A stretch of DNA of 27,942 bases from Clostridia bacterium (GTDB taxonomy: Bacteria; Bacillota_A; Clostridia; Oscillospirales; CAG-272): positions 1-27,942 of the forward strand of contig JAGBGE010000011.1 of the NCBI GenBank assembly GCA_017936125.1. The letters are read 5' to 3'. The position numbers and the translations under genes were made by a program. Under the pieces are notes generated by a model that was not told where the DNA came from, searched no databases, and saw nothing but the letters and a program-made list of their open reading frames with translations. Each line of letters begins with the position of its first letter. Position 1 is the first letter of the stretch. This document shows positions 1 to 6,854 of this stretch, in pieces.

Positions 1-543
1 GAGGCGGCGTTCTACGGTCCCAAGCTCGACATTCAGTGCAAGAACGTTTTCGGCAAGGAGGACACTATCGTTACCATTCAGGTAGATATGCTTCTCGCAA
101 AGAAGTTCGGCATGGAGTACGTTGACCGTGACAACACCATGAAGACTCCCTACATCATTCACAGAACCTCTATGGGCTGCTACGAGAGAACGCTCGCGCT
201 TATTCTTGAAAAGTATGCAGGTGCGCTTCCCGTTTGGCTCGCTCCCACGCAGGTTACCGTTATCCCCGTAGTTGCTGACTTCGCGGACTATGCAGCAGAG
301 GTTGTAAAGAAGATGTGCGACAAGGGTATCCGTGCAGAGCTTGACGACAGAAATGAGAAGCTCGGCTACTGTATCCGTGAGGCACAGCTCTCTAAGGTTC
401 CCTACATGATAGTTGTCGGCGAGGACGAAATGAACTCCGGCTCGGTTACCGTAAGAGCGCGTAACGAGGGTGAGGGCGGCAAGTTCACCGTTGACGAATT
501 TATCGCAAAGGTTGTTTCGGAAATCGAAACTAAAAAGCATTGA
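1..543 (+). CDS. thrS: Threonine--tRNA ligase, C-terminal part (5' end outside window)
   Basis: Charges tRNA-Thr with threonine in the cytoplasm (class II aminoacyl-tRNA synthetase). The reading frame is open from base 1, so the gene enters from the left and only the last 180 residues are seen. Visible marks are the catalytic-core segment FYGPKLDIQ near residues 4-12, the TIQVD strand, and class II motif 3 as GCYERTLALILEKYAG (near residues 59-74) running into LPVWLAPTQV. The anticodon-binding domain follows from about residue 78 (VTVIPVV), ending with VPYMIVVGEDE and a final helix. All of this is in the usual order for ThrRS and nothing looks broken. The stop is 2 bases before the next ATG, so the epimerase gene is likely read from the same transcript. 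No T-box leader can be judged because the 5' end is missing. Confidence 0.96.
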   Translation, partial: EAAFYGPKLDIQCKNVFGKEDTIVTIQVDMLLAKKFGMEYVDRDNTMKTPYIIHRTSMGCYERTLALILEKYAGALPVWLAPTQVTVIPVVADFADYAAEVVKKMCDKGIRAELDDRNEKLGYCIREAQLSKVPYMIVVGEDEMNSGSVTVRARNEGEGGKFTVDEFIAKVVSEIETKKH

Positions 544-545
544 TT

Positions 546-1421
546 ATGAATTATAAAATCAAAAGCGAAAAGCTCACCGTCACGATAAGCTCGCTCGGTG
601 CGGAGCTTATCTCCGCGGTAGGTAACGACGGATTCGAATACATCTGGCAAAATGAAACGGGTGAGTTCTGGGGCGGTCACGCGCCCCTGCTCTTCCCTCA
701 CTGCGCGCGTATTCTCAATTCAGAATACACCTGTGGCGGTGTGAGATACGAGATGAACTCGCACGGCTTCGCGAGAAGAAACGAGTTTGAGCTTGTCAGT
801 CATACGGACAGCGAGGTTGTTTTCTCGCTCAAGTCGAGCGATGAAACGAAGAAAATTTATCCATTTGATTTCGAGCTGATTGCAGCCTACAAGGTGGTTG
901 AAAACACGCTTTTTGCTAACTATACCGTACAAAACAAGGATAAAAAGGTTCTGCCTTATATGTTCGGCTGGCATCCGGGCTTCAATCTTGATTGCAAAAA
1001 CGGCGCTGAAATTGACGATTTCTCGGTCAAGTTTGACTCTGTTTCGGAGTGTGACTGGTATCCTATGGTAGGTATGTTCGTATCTCCTGTAAGTCAGAAA
1101 TACGCGCTGCCCGAGTCGAAGTATCAGCTCTCGGAAAAGGAAATCTACGATAACGACACGCTCATTTTCGTTGGCACTGGAACGCGCGCTTACCTTAGCG
1201 CGCCAAAGGCGGAGCATACCGTTGACCTTTCCTACAGCGAGAACCTGCCCTACTTCTGCATCTGGAAATACGCGTCGAGCAAGGCGAAGTACATATGCCT
1301 TGAGCCCTGGACGAACGTTCCCGGTGACGGCGTGACTCCCGAGAACTTCGACACAAAGAAGATGGAAAGACTCCCCGCGTGCGAGTCGGCAACCTATGCT
1401 TATTCTGTAAAATTCAACTAA
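546..1421 (+). CDS. Aldose 1-epimerase family protein (LacX/GalM-like mutarotase fold)
   Basis: A 291-residue cytoplasmic protein of the galactose-mutarotase fold, which interconverts alpha and beta anomers of aldoses. No signal peptide is present. Family marks are the N-terminal SSLGAELIS, NSHGFARRNEFEL (His73), GWHPGFN (His143) and CLEPWTN (Glu253); in GalM relatives two histidines and a glutamate carry out acid-base catalysis, so the protein looks catalytically competent. Length fits the LacX-like branch rather than classical GalM (about 340). The ATG at 546 is chosen over a TTG at 540 because it lies directly after the thrS stop. No clear Shine-Dalgarno is visible, so translation is probably coupled to thrS. 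The natural sugar cannot be named from the sequence. A 7-bp hairpin (1425-1442) follows the stop but has no T-run. Confidence 0.88.
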   Translation: MNYKIKSEKLTVTISSLGAELISAVGNDGFEYIWQNETGEFWGGHAPLLFPHCARILNSEYTCGGVRYEMNSHGFARRNEFELVSHTDSEVVFSLKSSDETKKIYPFDFELIAAYKVVENTLFANYTVQNKDKKVLPYMFGWHPGFNLDCKNGAEIDDFSVKFDSVSECDWYPMVGMFVSPVSQKYALPESKYQLSEKEIYDNDTLIFVGTGTRAYLSAPKAEHTVDLSYSENLPYFCIWKYASSKAKYICLEPWTNVPGDGVTPENFDTKKMERLPACESATYAYSVKFN

Positions 1422-1424
1422 TAA

Positions 1425-1477
1425 CTTACGGTCAGCCGTAAGGAAGTCGAACCTATAAAGCTTTGATTCCCTTACGG
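1425..1477. promoter_or_regulatory. Triple CTTACGG repeat overlapping the ABC exporter promoter (candidate operator)
   Basis: Three copies of the heptamer CTTACGG are present: 1425-1431 direct, 1436-1442 inverted (together a 7-bp hairpin with a 4-base loop), and 1471-1477 direct. The last copy lies inside the -35/-10 spacer of the promoter at 1463-1492. CCGTAAGG (1436-1443) and CCTTACGG (1470-1477) are a perfect 8-base inverted pair with centres 34 bp apart. This could be a repressor site controlling the exporter, or an RNA structure at the end of the epimerase transcript. No T-run follows the hairpin, so it is not a standard terminator. The regulator is not identified. Confidence 0.4.
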
Positions 1478-1492
1478 CTATCTCTGTATAAT
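1463..1492 (+). promoter_or_regulatory. Sigma-A type promoter of the ABC exporter pair
   Basis: TTGATT (1463-1468), 18-base spacer, then perfect TATAAT (1487-1492). Transcription would start near 1499, giving a very short leader before the GTG at 1516 with GGTGG as ribosome site. Confidence 0.7.
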
Positions 1493-1515
1493 ATTGCTAT
1501 ACTTGGTGGTTTATT

Positions 1516-3237
1516 GTGAAAAAACTTCTGAAATTCCTTAAGGGATACGTTAAGGAAAGTATTCTCGGTCCGATTTTCAAGCTGCTTGAGGCTACTCTCG
1601 AGCTTATCGTTCCTCTTATTGTCGCCTCAATAATTGACCGAGGCATTGGCGAGGGTGACAAGGCTCATATTTTCAGTATGTGCCTTCTGCTCGTAGTGCT
1701 CGGAGTGGTCGGCCTAGGCTTCTCGGTGACGGCGCAGTTCTTCGCAGCGAAAGCATCGGTCGGATTTATTACAAAGACGAAGGCGGCGCTTTTCTCGCAT
1801 ATACAAACGCTATCATACTCGGATATTGACGAGCTCGGCACGTCGGGACTCATAACAAGGCTGACGGCAGACTCTACGAGAGTGCAGACGGGCGTTAATC
1901 TGACGCTCAGGCTGCTTTTGCGCTCGCCGTTCGTGGTGTTTGGCGCTATGATAATGGCGTTTACCATTGACTCGTCGGCAGGCGGTACGTTCGCTATCGT
2001 TATTCCCCTGCTCTCTATCGTGGTTTTCGGTATTATGCTGATATCTATGCCTCTGCATAAGAAAACACAGGCGGGAGTTGACTCTCTGCTACGCAAAACT
2101 CGCGAGAATCTCGCAGGTGTGCGAGTGGTGCGCGCTTTTGGTAAGGAAGAGAACGAGATTCGTGACTACGAAGAAACGAATGACGCGCTGACTCGTGATC
2201 ACAGACGTGTGGGTGCTATATCCGCGCTTATGAATCCGCTTACTTATATCATTATCAATATTGGAATTATCGCGCTGATTTACGTCGGCGCTATCAAGGT
2301 TGACGCGGGTGATCTCTCGCAGGGCGAGGTTATCGCGCTGTACAACTATATGTCGCAGATACTTATCGAGCTTATCAAGATGTCATCGCTCATTATCACT
2401 ATAACCAAGGCGCTTGCCTCGGCTTCGAGAATTTCATCAGTGCTTGATATCAAATCCTCGCAGAGCTTCGGTAGCGTAGAGGAAATCGGCAATACCGATT
2501 ATGCCGTAGAGTTCGACGGCGTTGCGCTCAAATACAGACACGCAGCCGAAAACTCGGTCGAGGGCGTGAGCTTCAAGGCAAAACGCGGTGACGTAGTCGG
2601 TATTATAGGCGGTACGGGCTCGGGTAAAAGCTCGCTCGTCGGTATGATACCCCGATTTTACGATGCTACCGAGGGTGAAATCAAGCTTTTCGGTCAGAAT
2701 TCGAGCGAATATACCAAGTGTGCTATCGAAAAAATGATAGGCGTCGTGCCTCAGGGCTCACTGCTCTTCTCGGGCACGATACGTGACAATATGCTCTTCG
2801 GCAACGAGAGCGCCGACGACGAGGAAATAAGACGAGCGCTATCTATCGCTCAGGCAAGCGGCGTTGTCGATGGCAAGGGCGGTCTTGACGCAAGAGTTGA
2901 GGCAGGCGGAAAGAACTTCTCCGGCGGACAAAGACAGAGGCTTACTATCGCGAGAGCGCTCGTCAAGAAGCCGCGCATTCTCATTCTCGACGACTCTGCA
3001 TCGGCGCTCGACTTCGCAACCGATGCGGCGCTCAGAAGGGCGCTTCGCGAAATGGACGGTAACATTACCGTTTTCGTCGTTTCCCAGAGGGCGGCATCGG
3101 TTATGCACGCAGATACTATAATCGTTCTCGACGACGGCAGCGTGGTCGGTCAGGGCAAGCACGACGAGCTTCTTGTTTCCTGCCCCGTGTACCGTGAAAT
3201 CTTCGACTCCCAGTTCAAAAAGGAGGACGTAAGATGA
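1516..3237 (+). CDS. ABC exporter half-transporter, subunit with degenerate nucleotide site (TM287/LmrC type)
   Basis: A 573-residue inner-membrane protein: six-helix exporter membrane domain (about 1-310) fused to an ATPase domain (about 330-573). Walker A is GGTGSGKS (365-372), the Q-loop Gln is 413 and the signature is FSGGQ (468-472). Walker B ends LILD and is followed by Asp493 where the catalytic Glu is expected; the switch-loop position reads SQR (Gln524 instead of His). Both changes are known for the non-hydrolysing site subunit of heterodimeric exporters such as TM287/288, BmrCD and LmrCD. Start is GTG at 1516, 6 bases after GGTGG; no better ATG precedes the conserved helix. The gene overlaps the next by 4 bases (ATGA), so the two are translationally coupled and should form one transporter. 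Such exporters move drugs, lipids or peptides; substrate unknown here. Confidence 0.93.
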   Translation: MKKLLKFLKGYVKESILGPIFKLLEATLELIVPLIVASIIDRGIGEGDKAHIFSMCLLLVVLGVVGLGFSVTAQFFAAKASVGFITKTKAALFSHIQTLSYSDIDELGTSGLITRLTADSTRVQTGVNLTLRLLLRSPFVVFGAMIMAFTIDSSAGGTFAIVIPLLSIVVFGIMLISMPLHKKTQAGVDSLLRKTRENLAGVRVVRAFGKEENEIRDYEETNDALTRDHRRVGAISALMNPLTYIIINIGIIALIYVGAIKVDAGDLSQGEVIALYNYMSQILIELIKMSSLIITITKALASASRISSVLDIKSSQSFGSVEEIGNTDYAVEFDGVALKYRHAAENSVEGVSFKAKRGDVVGIIGGTGSGKSSLVGMIPRFYDATEGEIKLFGQNSSEYTKCAIEKMIGVVPQGSLLFSGTIRDNMLFGNESADDEEIRRALSIAQASGVVDGKGGLDARVEAGGKNFSGGQRQRLTIARALVKKPRILILDDSASALDFATDAALRRALREMDGNITVFVVSQRAASVMHADTIIVLDDGSVVGQGKHDELLVSCPVYREIFDSQFKKEDVR

Positions 3238-4994
3238 AAAACAGTAAAACTATATTCAAGGTACTAAGGTACATTGGAAAATACAAGCTACTGCTTCCTA
3301 TATCGGTAATTCTGGCGGCAATTTCAACCGCCCTGACTCTCTACGTGCCGATTCTTATCGGTAGAGCTATCGACCTTATAGTCGATAAAGGCAACGTAGA
3401 CTTTGCAGGAATTATCGAGCAGCTCTCGCTCGCGGCAATTCTCATCGGCATCACAGCGCTCGCGCAGTGGATAATGAGCACGGTGAATAATAAAATCGCC
3501 TTTAACGTTACGAAAGATATAAGAAACGATGCTTTCAGAAAGCTGCACAGACTGCCTATCGGATATATCGACACGCACGCGCACGGTGATATAGTAAACA
3601 GAATTATCAACGACAGCGACAGATTCTCCGAGGGACTTCTGCTTGGCTTCACGCAGGTGTTCACGGGAGTGCTTACTATCGTCGGCACTATGGCGTTTAT
3701 GATAAGCATCAGCTGGCAAATCGCGCTCGTTGTACTGCTTCTTACTCCTCTTTCGATATTTATCGCGAGATTTATCGGCAAGCGCACCTTCAATATGTTC
3801 AAGCTGCGCTCGGAGACCGAGGCTGAGCAGACTGCTCTCGTGTCCGAGATGGTCGGCGGTCAGAAGCTCATTCGCGCGTTTGGACGTGAAAATGACGTGA
3901 TAAAGAAATTCGACGAGATTGGCGACAGACTTGAAAAATGCACGCTAAAGGCGATTTTCTTCTCTTCCCTCACCAATCCCACGACCAGATTCGTAAATAA
4001 TATGGTATACGCGGCGGTAGCGCTCGTCGGCGCGCTTATGGTGATTTATTTGGGTGACGCTTCGGTCGAGGCGGTGGCTTTGACGGTTGGCGAATTCGCG
4101 ACTCTGCTCTCCTATACCAACCAATACACAAAGCCGTTCAACGAAATCTACGGTGTTTATGCCGAGTTCCAGAATGCGCTTGCCTCGGCAGGCAGAATAT
4201 TCGAGCTTATCGAGGAGCCCGGCGAGATAACCGACGCAAGCGATGCCGAGGAGTTATGCTCTGTCGATGGACGTGTCGAAATGAGCGACGTTGCCTTCTC
4301 CTACGTCAGGGAAAAGCCACTTATCGAGGGACTCACAATCTCGGTTAATCCCGGTATGAAGGTTGCGATAGTCGGTCCGACAGGCTGCGGAAAGACTACT
4401 CTCATCAATCTCCTGATGCGCTTTTACGACGTTAATTCGGGAACGATAGCCGTTGACGGCAAGGATATACGCACACTTACTAGAAAATCACTCCGTAAGA
4501 ATTACGGCATGGTGCTTCAGGACACCTGGCTTTTCGCGGGCAGCGTCAAGGAAAACATAGCATTTGCAAAACCTGACGCCACAGACGAGGAAATTATAGC
4601 GGCGGCGAGGGCGGCGCACGCTCACGGCTTCATCAAGAGGCTACAGAACGGCTACGACACTCTGCTCGGCGAGGGCGGAAAAGGGCTCTCACAAGGTCAG
4701 GCGCAGCTGATATGCATAGCGAGAGTTATGCTCTCCCTGCCCCCGATGCTGATTCTCGACGAGGCAACATCGTCTATTGATACACGTACCGAAATGAAGA
4801 TTCAGGACGCCTTCAACGAGATGACCGAGGGGCGCACCAGCTTTATCGTAGCGCACAGGCTCTCCACCATTCGAGAGGCAGATATAATACTCGTTATGAA
4901 CGAGGGTAAAATCGTGGAAACGGGAAATCATACCACGCTCCTCGAGCGCGGCGGATTCTACGCGAATCTCTATAACAGTCAGTTCGCGCACTAG
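3234..4994 (+). CDS. ABC exporter half-transporter, subunit with catalytic Walker B and LSQGQ signature (TM288/LmrD type)
   Basis: A 586-residue partner of the preceding protein. The membrane domain spans about 1-320; the ATPase domain has Walker A GPTGCGKT (381-388), Q-loop Gln429, signature LSQGQ (485-489), Walker B LILDE with catalytic Glu510, and switch His541 in VAHRLST. The Gly-to-Gln change in the signature is the mirror image of the partner's defects: in heterodimeric exporters the degenerate site pairs the altered Walker B of one subunit with the altered signature of the other. One competent site remains, formed by this Walker A/B and the FSGGQ of the partner. An AAAGGAGG ribosome site lies upstream. 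A terminator at 5034-5091 ends the unit. Confidence 0.93.
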   Translation: MKNSKTIFKVLRYIGKYKLLLPISVILAAISTALTLYVPILIGRAIDLIVDKGNVDFAGIIEQLSLAAILIGITALAQWIMSTVNNKIAFNVTKDIRNDAFRKLHRLPIGYIDTHAHGDIVNRIINDSDRFSEGLLLGFTQVFTGVLTIVGTMAFMISISWQIALVVLLLTPLSIFIARFIGKRTFNMFKLRSETEAEQTALVSEMVGGQKLIRAFGRENDVIKKFDEIGDRLEKCTLKAIFFSSLTNPTTRFVNNMVYAAVALVGALMVIYLGDASVEAVALTVGEFATLLSYTNQYTKPFNEIYGVYAEFQNALASAGRIFELIEEPGEITDASDAEELCSVDGRVEMSDVAFSYVREKPLIEGLTISVNPGMKVAIVGPTGCGKTTLINLLMRFYDVNSGTIAVDGKDIRTLTRKSLRKNYGMVLQDTWLFAGSVKENIAFAKPDATDEEIIAAARAAHAHGFIKRLQNGYDTLLGEGGKGLSQGQAQLICIARVMLSLPPMLILDEATSSIDTRTEMKIQDAFNEMTEGRTSFIVAHRLSTIREADIILVMNEGKIVETGNHTTLLERGGFYANLYNSQFAH

Positions 4995-5033
4995 GCAATG
5001 CTCCTTAATTGCGTGCTAAACGTTCAGGCTGAC

Positions 5034-5091
5034 AAAAAACCTCTGCTTTTTCCCAAAACAGTGGATTTTGCAGAGGTTTTTCTTTGTTTTT
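5034..5091 (+). terminator. Rho-independent terminator after the ABC exporter pair
   Basis: AAAAAACCTCTGC (5034-5046) pairs with GCAGAGGTTTTT (5070-5081), with a loop of about 23 bases, followed by further T-rich sequence (TCTTTGTTTTTTT). The A-run on the left could also let it act on the opposite strand. Confidence 0.75.
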
Positions 5092-5121
5092 TTATATTTT
5101 AAGTCCTTTTTCTGCCCGGGG

Positions 5122-5150
5122 TTGCAATTCCGAATATTTTGTGATAAAAT
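5122..5150 (+). promoter_or_regulatory. Extended -10 promoter of the small CxxC protein gene
   Basis: TTGCAA (5122-5127), exactly 17 bases, TAAAAT (5145-5150), preceded by TGA giving an extended -10 (TGnTAAAAT). The start codon follows at 5180 with CGAGGT (5168-5173) as ribosome site, so the leader is short. Confidence 0.75.
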
Positions 5151-5179
5151 ATAGGCAGAACGTTTTTCGAGGTATAAAA

Positions 5180-5383
5180 ATGGATTTTTCAAAATACGGT
5201 TATAAGCACGCGGCAAGCTGCGAAAGCTGCGAATTCTACGAATACGACGAGTACACCGACTCTTATTCCTGCAACCTCGCGCTCGATGAGGACGAGATGG
5301 GCGCGCTGCTTGGCGGCAGAGTTCGTGAGTGCCCGTATTACAGATACTACGACGAATATAAGAGCGTGCATAAGCAGATATAA
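5180..5383 (+). CDS. Small four-cysteine protein (DUF6472-like)
   Basis: A 67-residue soluble, very acidic and tyrosine-rich protein without signal peptide or membrane segment. Cysteines sit at 14, 17, 31 and 51 as CESC ... SC ... RECPYY, a spacing that could hold a zinc ion or an Fe-S cluster; this is inference. The central LDEDEMGALLGG and the end DEYKSVHKQI resemble, from memory, short Clostridia proteins annotated DUF6472, whose role is unknown. ATG at 5180 is chosen because it has a ribosome site 6 bases upstream and begins the conserved block; longer upstream starts would run through the promoter and terminator. It is a one-gene unit between its own promoter and a bidirectional terminator. 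Confidence 0.85.
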   Translation: MDFSKYGYKHAASCESCEFYEYDEYTDSYSCNLALDEDEMGALLGGRVRECPYYRYYDEYKSVHKQI

Positions 5384-5416
5384 AAAATCGGAGATTTTTA
5401 CATCTCCGATTTTTTG
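5382..5416. terminator. Bidirectional terminator between convergent genes
   Basis: ATCGGAGAT (5387-5395) and ATCTCCGAT (5402-5410) form a 9-bp stem with a 6-base loop, flanked by an A-run on the left and a T-run on the right. It therefore reads as a terminator on both strands, serving the small + strand gene and the - strand surface protein gene that stops at 5419. Confidence 0.85.
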
Positions 5417-5418
5417 TT

Positions 5419-6735
5419 TTATTCAGCGGTGCAGCAAAGGAAGAGCCAAGCGTTTTCCTCGCTGTAAAGGTGTCCGTTAAAGAGGAAATTTGACGAGGTG
5501 GGATTCCACCAGCCTGCGCTGCTGCCGTGAAGCTTGATTGCCTCGGCAAGCTCCTCGGTGAGAGGATACACACCGTTCGCATCACAGTGCTCGGCATATG
5601 CGCCAATCATAGAATTGTAGCTGTATTTTGCCACGAAATTACCATCGTTATCATATACATAGCCGCCAAAGTTCTGACCTACGTTCTCGTCGACGAAGCC
5701 TGCGATAAGAGCGATAGATGCTTCAAGATACTGAGATGTAGAGGTTATGCGAGTATAAACGAGCTTTCCGTCTGCGGTGTAGTAATAGCCATCGTCACCG
5801 AGCGTTACGCTAAGCGATGAATCGGAAATATCAAGAGGCATTAGAAGACCGGTGTTAAACTCGGCAAACTGCTCCTTTGCCGTTACCTCAGTCCACTCGA
5901 CGAACTGCGGATCGAATGGAGCGTCACCCGTACGCTCGATAGTAAGAGAGGCAGTAGTTGTTTCGGTCGCATTAAGACCGATAACGTGAAGCGTACCTAT
6001 ATCGTGAACGATAATCTCAAAGCTCTTACCGTCGTATGCGCCGTCAAGAGTGTGATTTGCCTGAACGTACATAGGAATACCGTGGTGAGCTACCTTCATA
6101 TCAGAGTCGTCCGAGGTGAAGGAAACCTTGTAAATTCCACTGACACTGGGAAGAAATATTAGGTAGGAAATCTCACCTGCGTTCGTGCGAACGTTGTAGG
6201 TTCCCGCGCCTACGGCGTGTGCGTATGTATCGTCAGCAACGTCACCGTAAATAACGCGTATCTTCGTTTCGTCGGCAACGACAGCGGTAAGCGAGGTGGT
6301 ATTGGCGTCAAGGTTATATTCCTCGGTGAGAATAATAGCATCGCTGAAGCCCTTTTCAAGATTGACAACGCTCTCGCCTACAAGCACGCCTACGAAGGTA
6401 ACCTTACCGTCCTTATCAGTGATTCTCGTCTTGGGAGTGCCCTCGGAATCGGTGAACTTAACCATTACGTTGCTCATAGGATTTCCAAGCTCGTCAACTA
6501 CCGTAATGCTGTAATCCTCGTATACAGGCTCTGCCGGTTTATTGCCCGAGGCAAGAGCAACCACAAGAGCTATAATAGCAGTGATAGCCACGGCAGCAAC
6601 CGCGATTATCCACCACGGGAATTTTTTCGCCGGAGCTTCGGCAGCAATACTCTCTACAGACTCGCTCGCTATCTCCTCACAAGTCTCATTTTGAGCATCA
6701 AGCTGCTCGTTTTCTTTTTTAAAATTATTTTCCAT
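5419..6735 (-). CDS. Membrane-anchored modular surface protein (438 aa)
   Basis: Function unknown. Layout: acidic cytoplasmic N-tail (1-37), one membrane helix (about 41-63, after KKFPWW), then an extracytoplasmic part. The first outside domain (about 74-150, YSITVVDELGNPMSNV) reads as a carboxypeptidase-regulatory/Cna-B-like beta-sandwich. A PPC-like beta domain follows (about 180-270, ending SLTIERTG), then a C-terminal module (about 313-438) from DGYYYT to PLTEELAE (391-398) and WLFLCC (430-435). The same module occurs twice in the neighbouring larger protein. No lipobox or sortase motif is seen; the anchor is the uncleaved N-terminal helix. Start ATG (complement of 6733-6735) is chosen because AAAGGAG lies 7 bases upstream; an in-frame start 10 codons earlier lies ahead of that site. 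It sits 119 bases downstream of the larger gene and may be its operon partner. Confidence 0.85.
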   Translation of the reverse strand: MENNFKKENEQLDAQNETCEEIASESVESIAAEAPAKKFPWWIIAVAAVAITAIIALVVALASGNKPAEPVYEDYSITVVDELGNPMSNVMVKFTDSEGTPKTRITDKDGKVTFVGVLVGESVVNLEKGFSDAIILTEEYNLDANTTSLTAVVADETKIRVIYGDVADDTYAHAVGAGTYNVRTNAGEISYLIFLPSVSGIYKVSFTSDDSDMKVAHHGIPMYVQANHTLDGAYDGKSFEIIVHDIGTLHVIGLNATETTTASLTIERTGDAPFDPQFVEWTEVTAKEQFAEFNTGLLMPLDISDSSLSVTLGDDGYYYTADGKLVYTRITSTSQYLEASIALIAGFVDENVGQNFGGYVYDNDGNFVAKYSYNSMIGAYAEHCDANGVYPLTEELAEAIKLHGSSAGWWNPTSSNFLFNGHLYSEENAWLFLCCTAE

Positions 6736-6780
6736 TTCAATCTCCTTTGGGGCGAAATCGCCCACAAATGTAAAGTTTAA

Positions 6781-6838
6781 GATGCATTCAGCGCATTTTC
6801 AGCGCCGAATGCATCTGTTTTTTTGCCACATTCGGCAA
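6781..6838. terminator. Hairpins between the two surface-protein genes (terminator-like on the + strand, attenuator candidate on the - strand)
   Basis: GATGCATTC-A-GCGC (6781-6794) pairs with GCGC-C-GAATGCATC (6802-6815), one mismatch, and is followed by TGTTTTTTT (6816-6824) on the + strand, although no + strand gene precedes it. A second stem, TTGCC (6823-6827) with GGCAA (6834-6838), overlaps the T-run. Read on the - strand (the direction of both flanking genes) the large stem is followed only by TTAAACTTT, so it may weaken rather than stop read-through, or protect mRNA ends. Confidence 0.5.
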
Positions 6839-6854
6839 TAAGCTTTTTAGTTAA

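Noticed and set aside
1..1421. Sugar-utilisation operon around the epimerase
   Set aside because: The only partner in view is thrS; no kinase, permease or regulator of sugar metabolism is nearby, so a pathway cannot be assigned.
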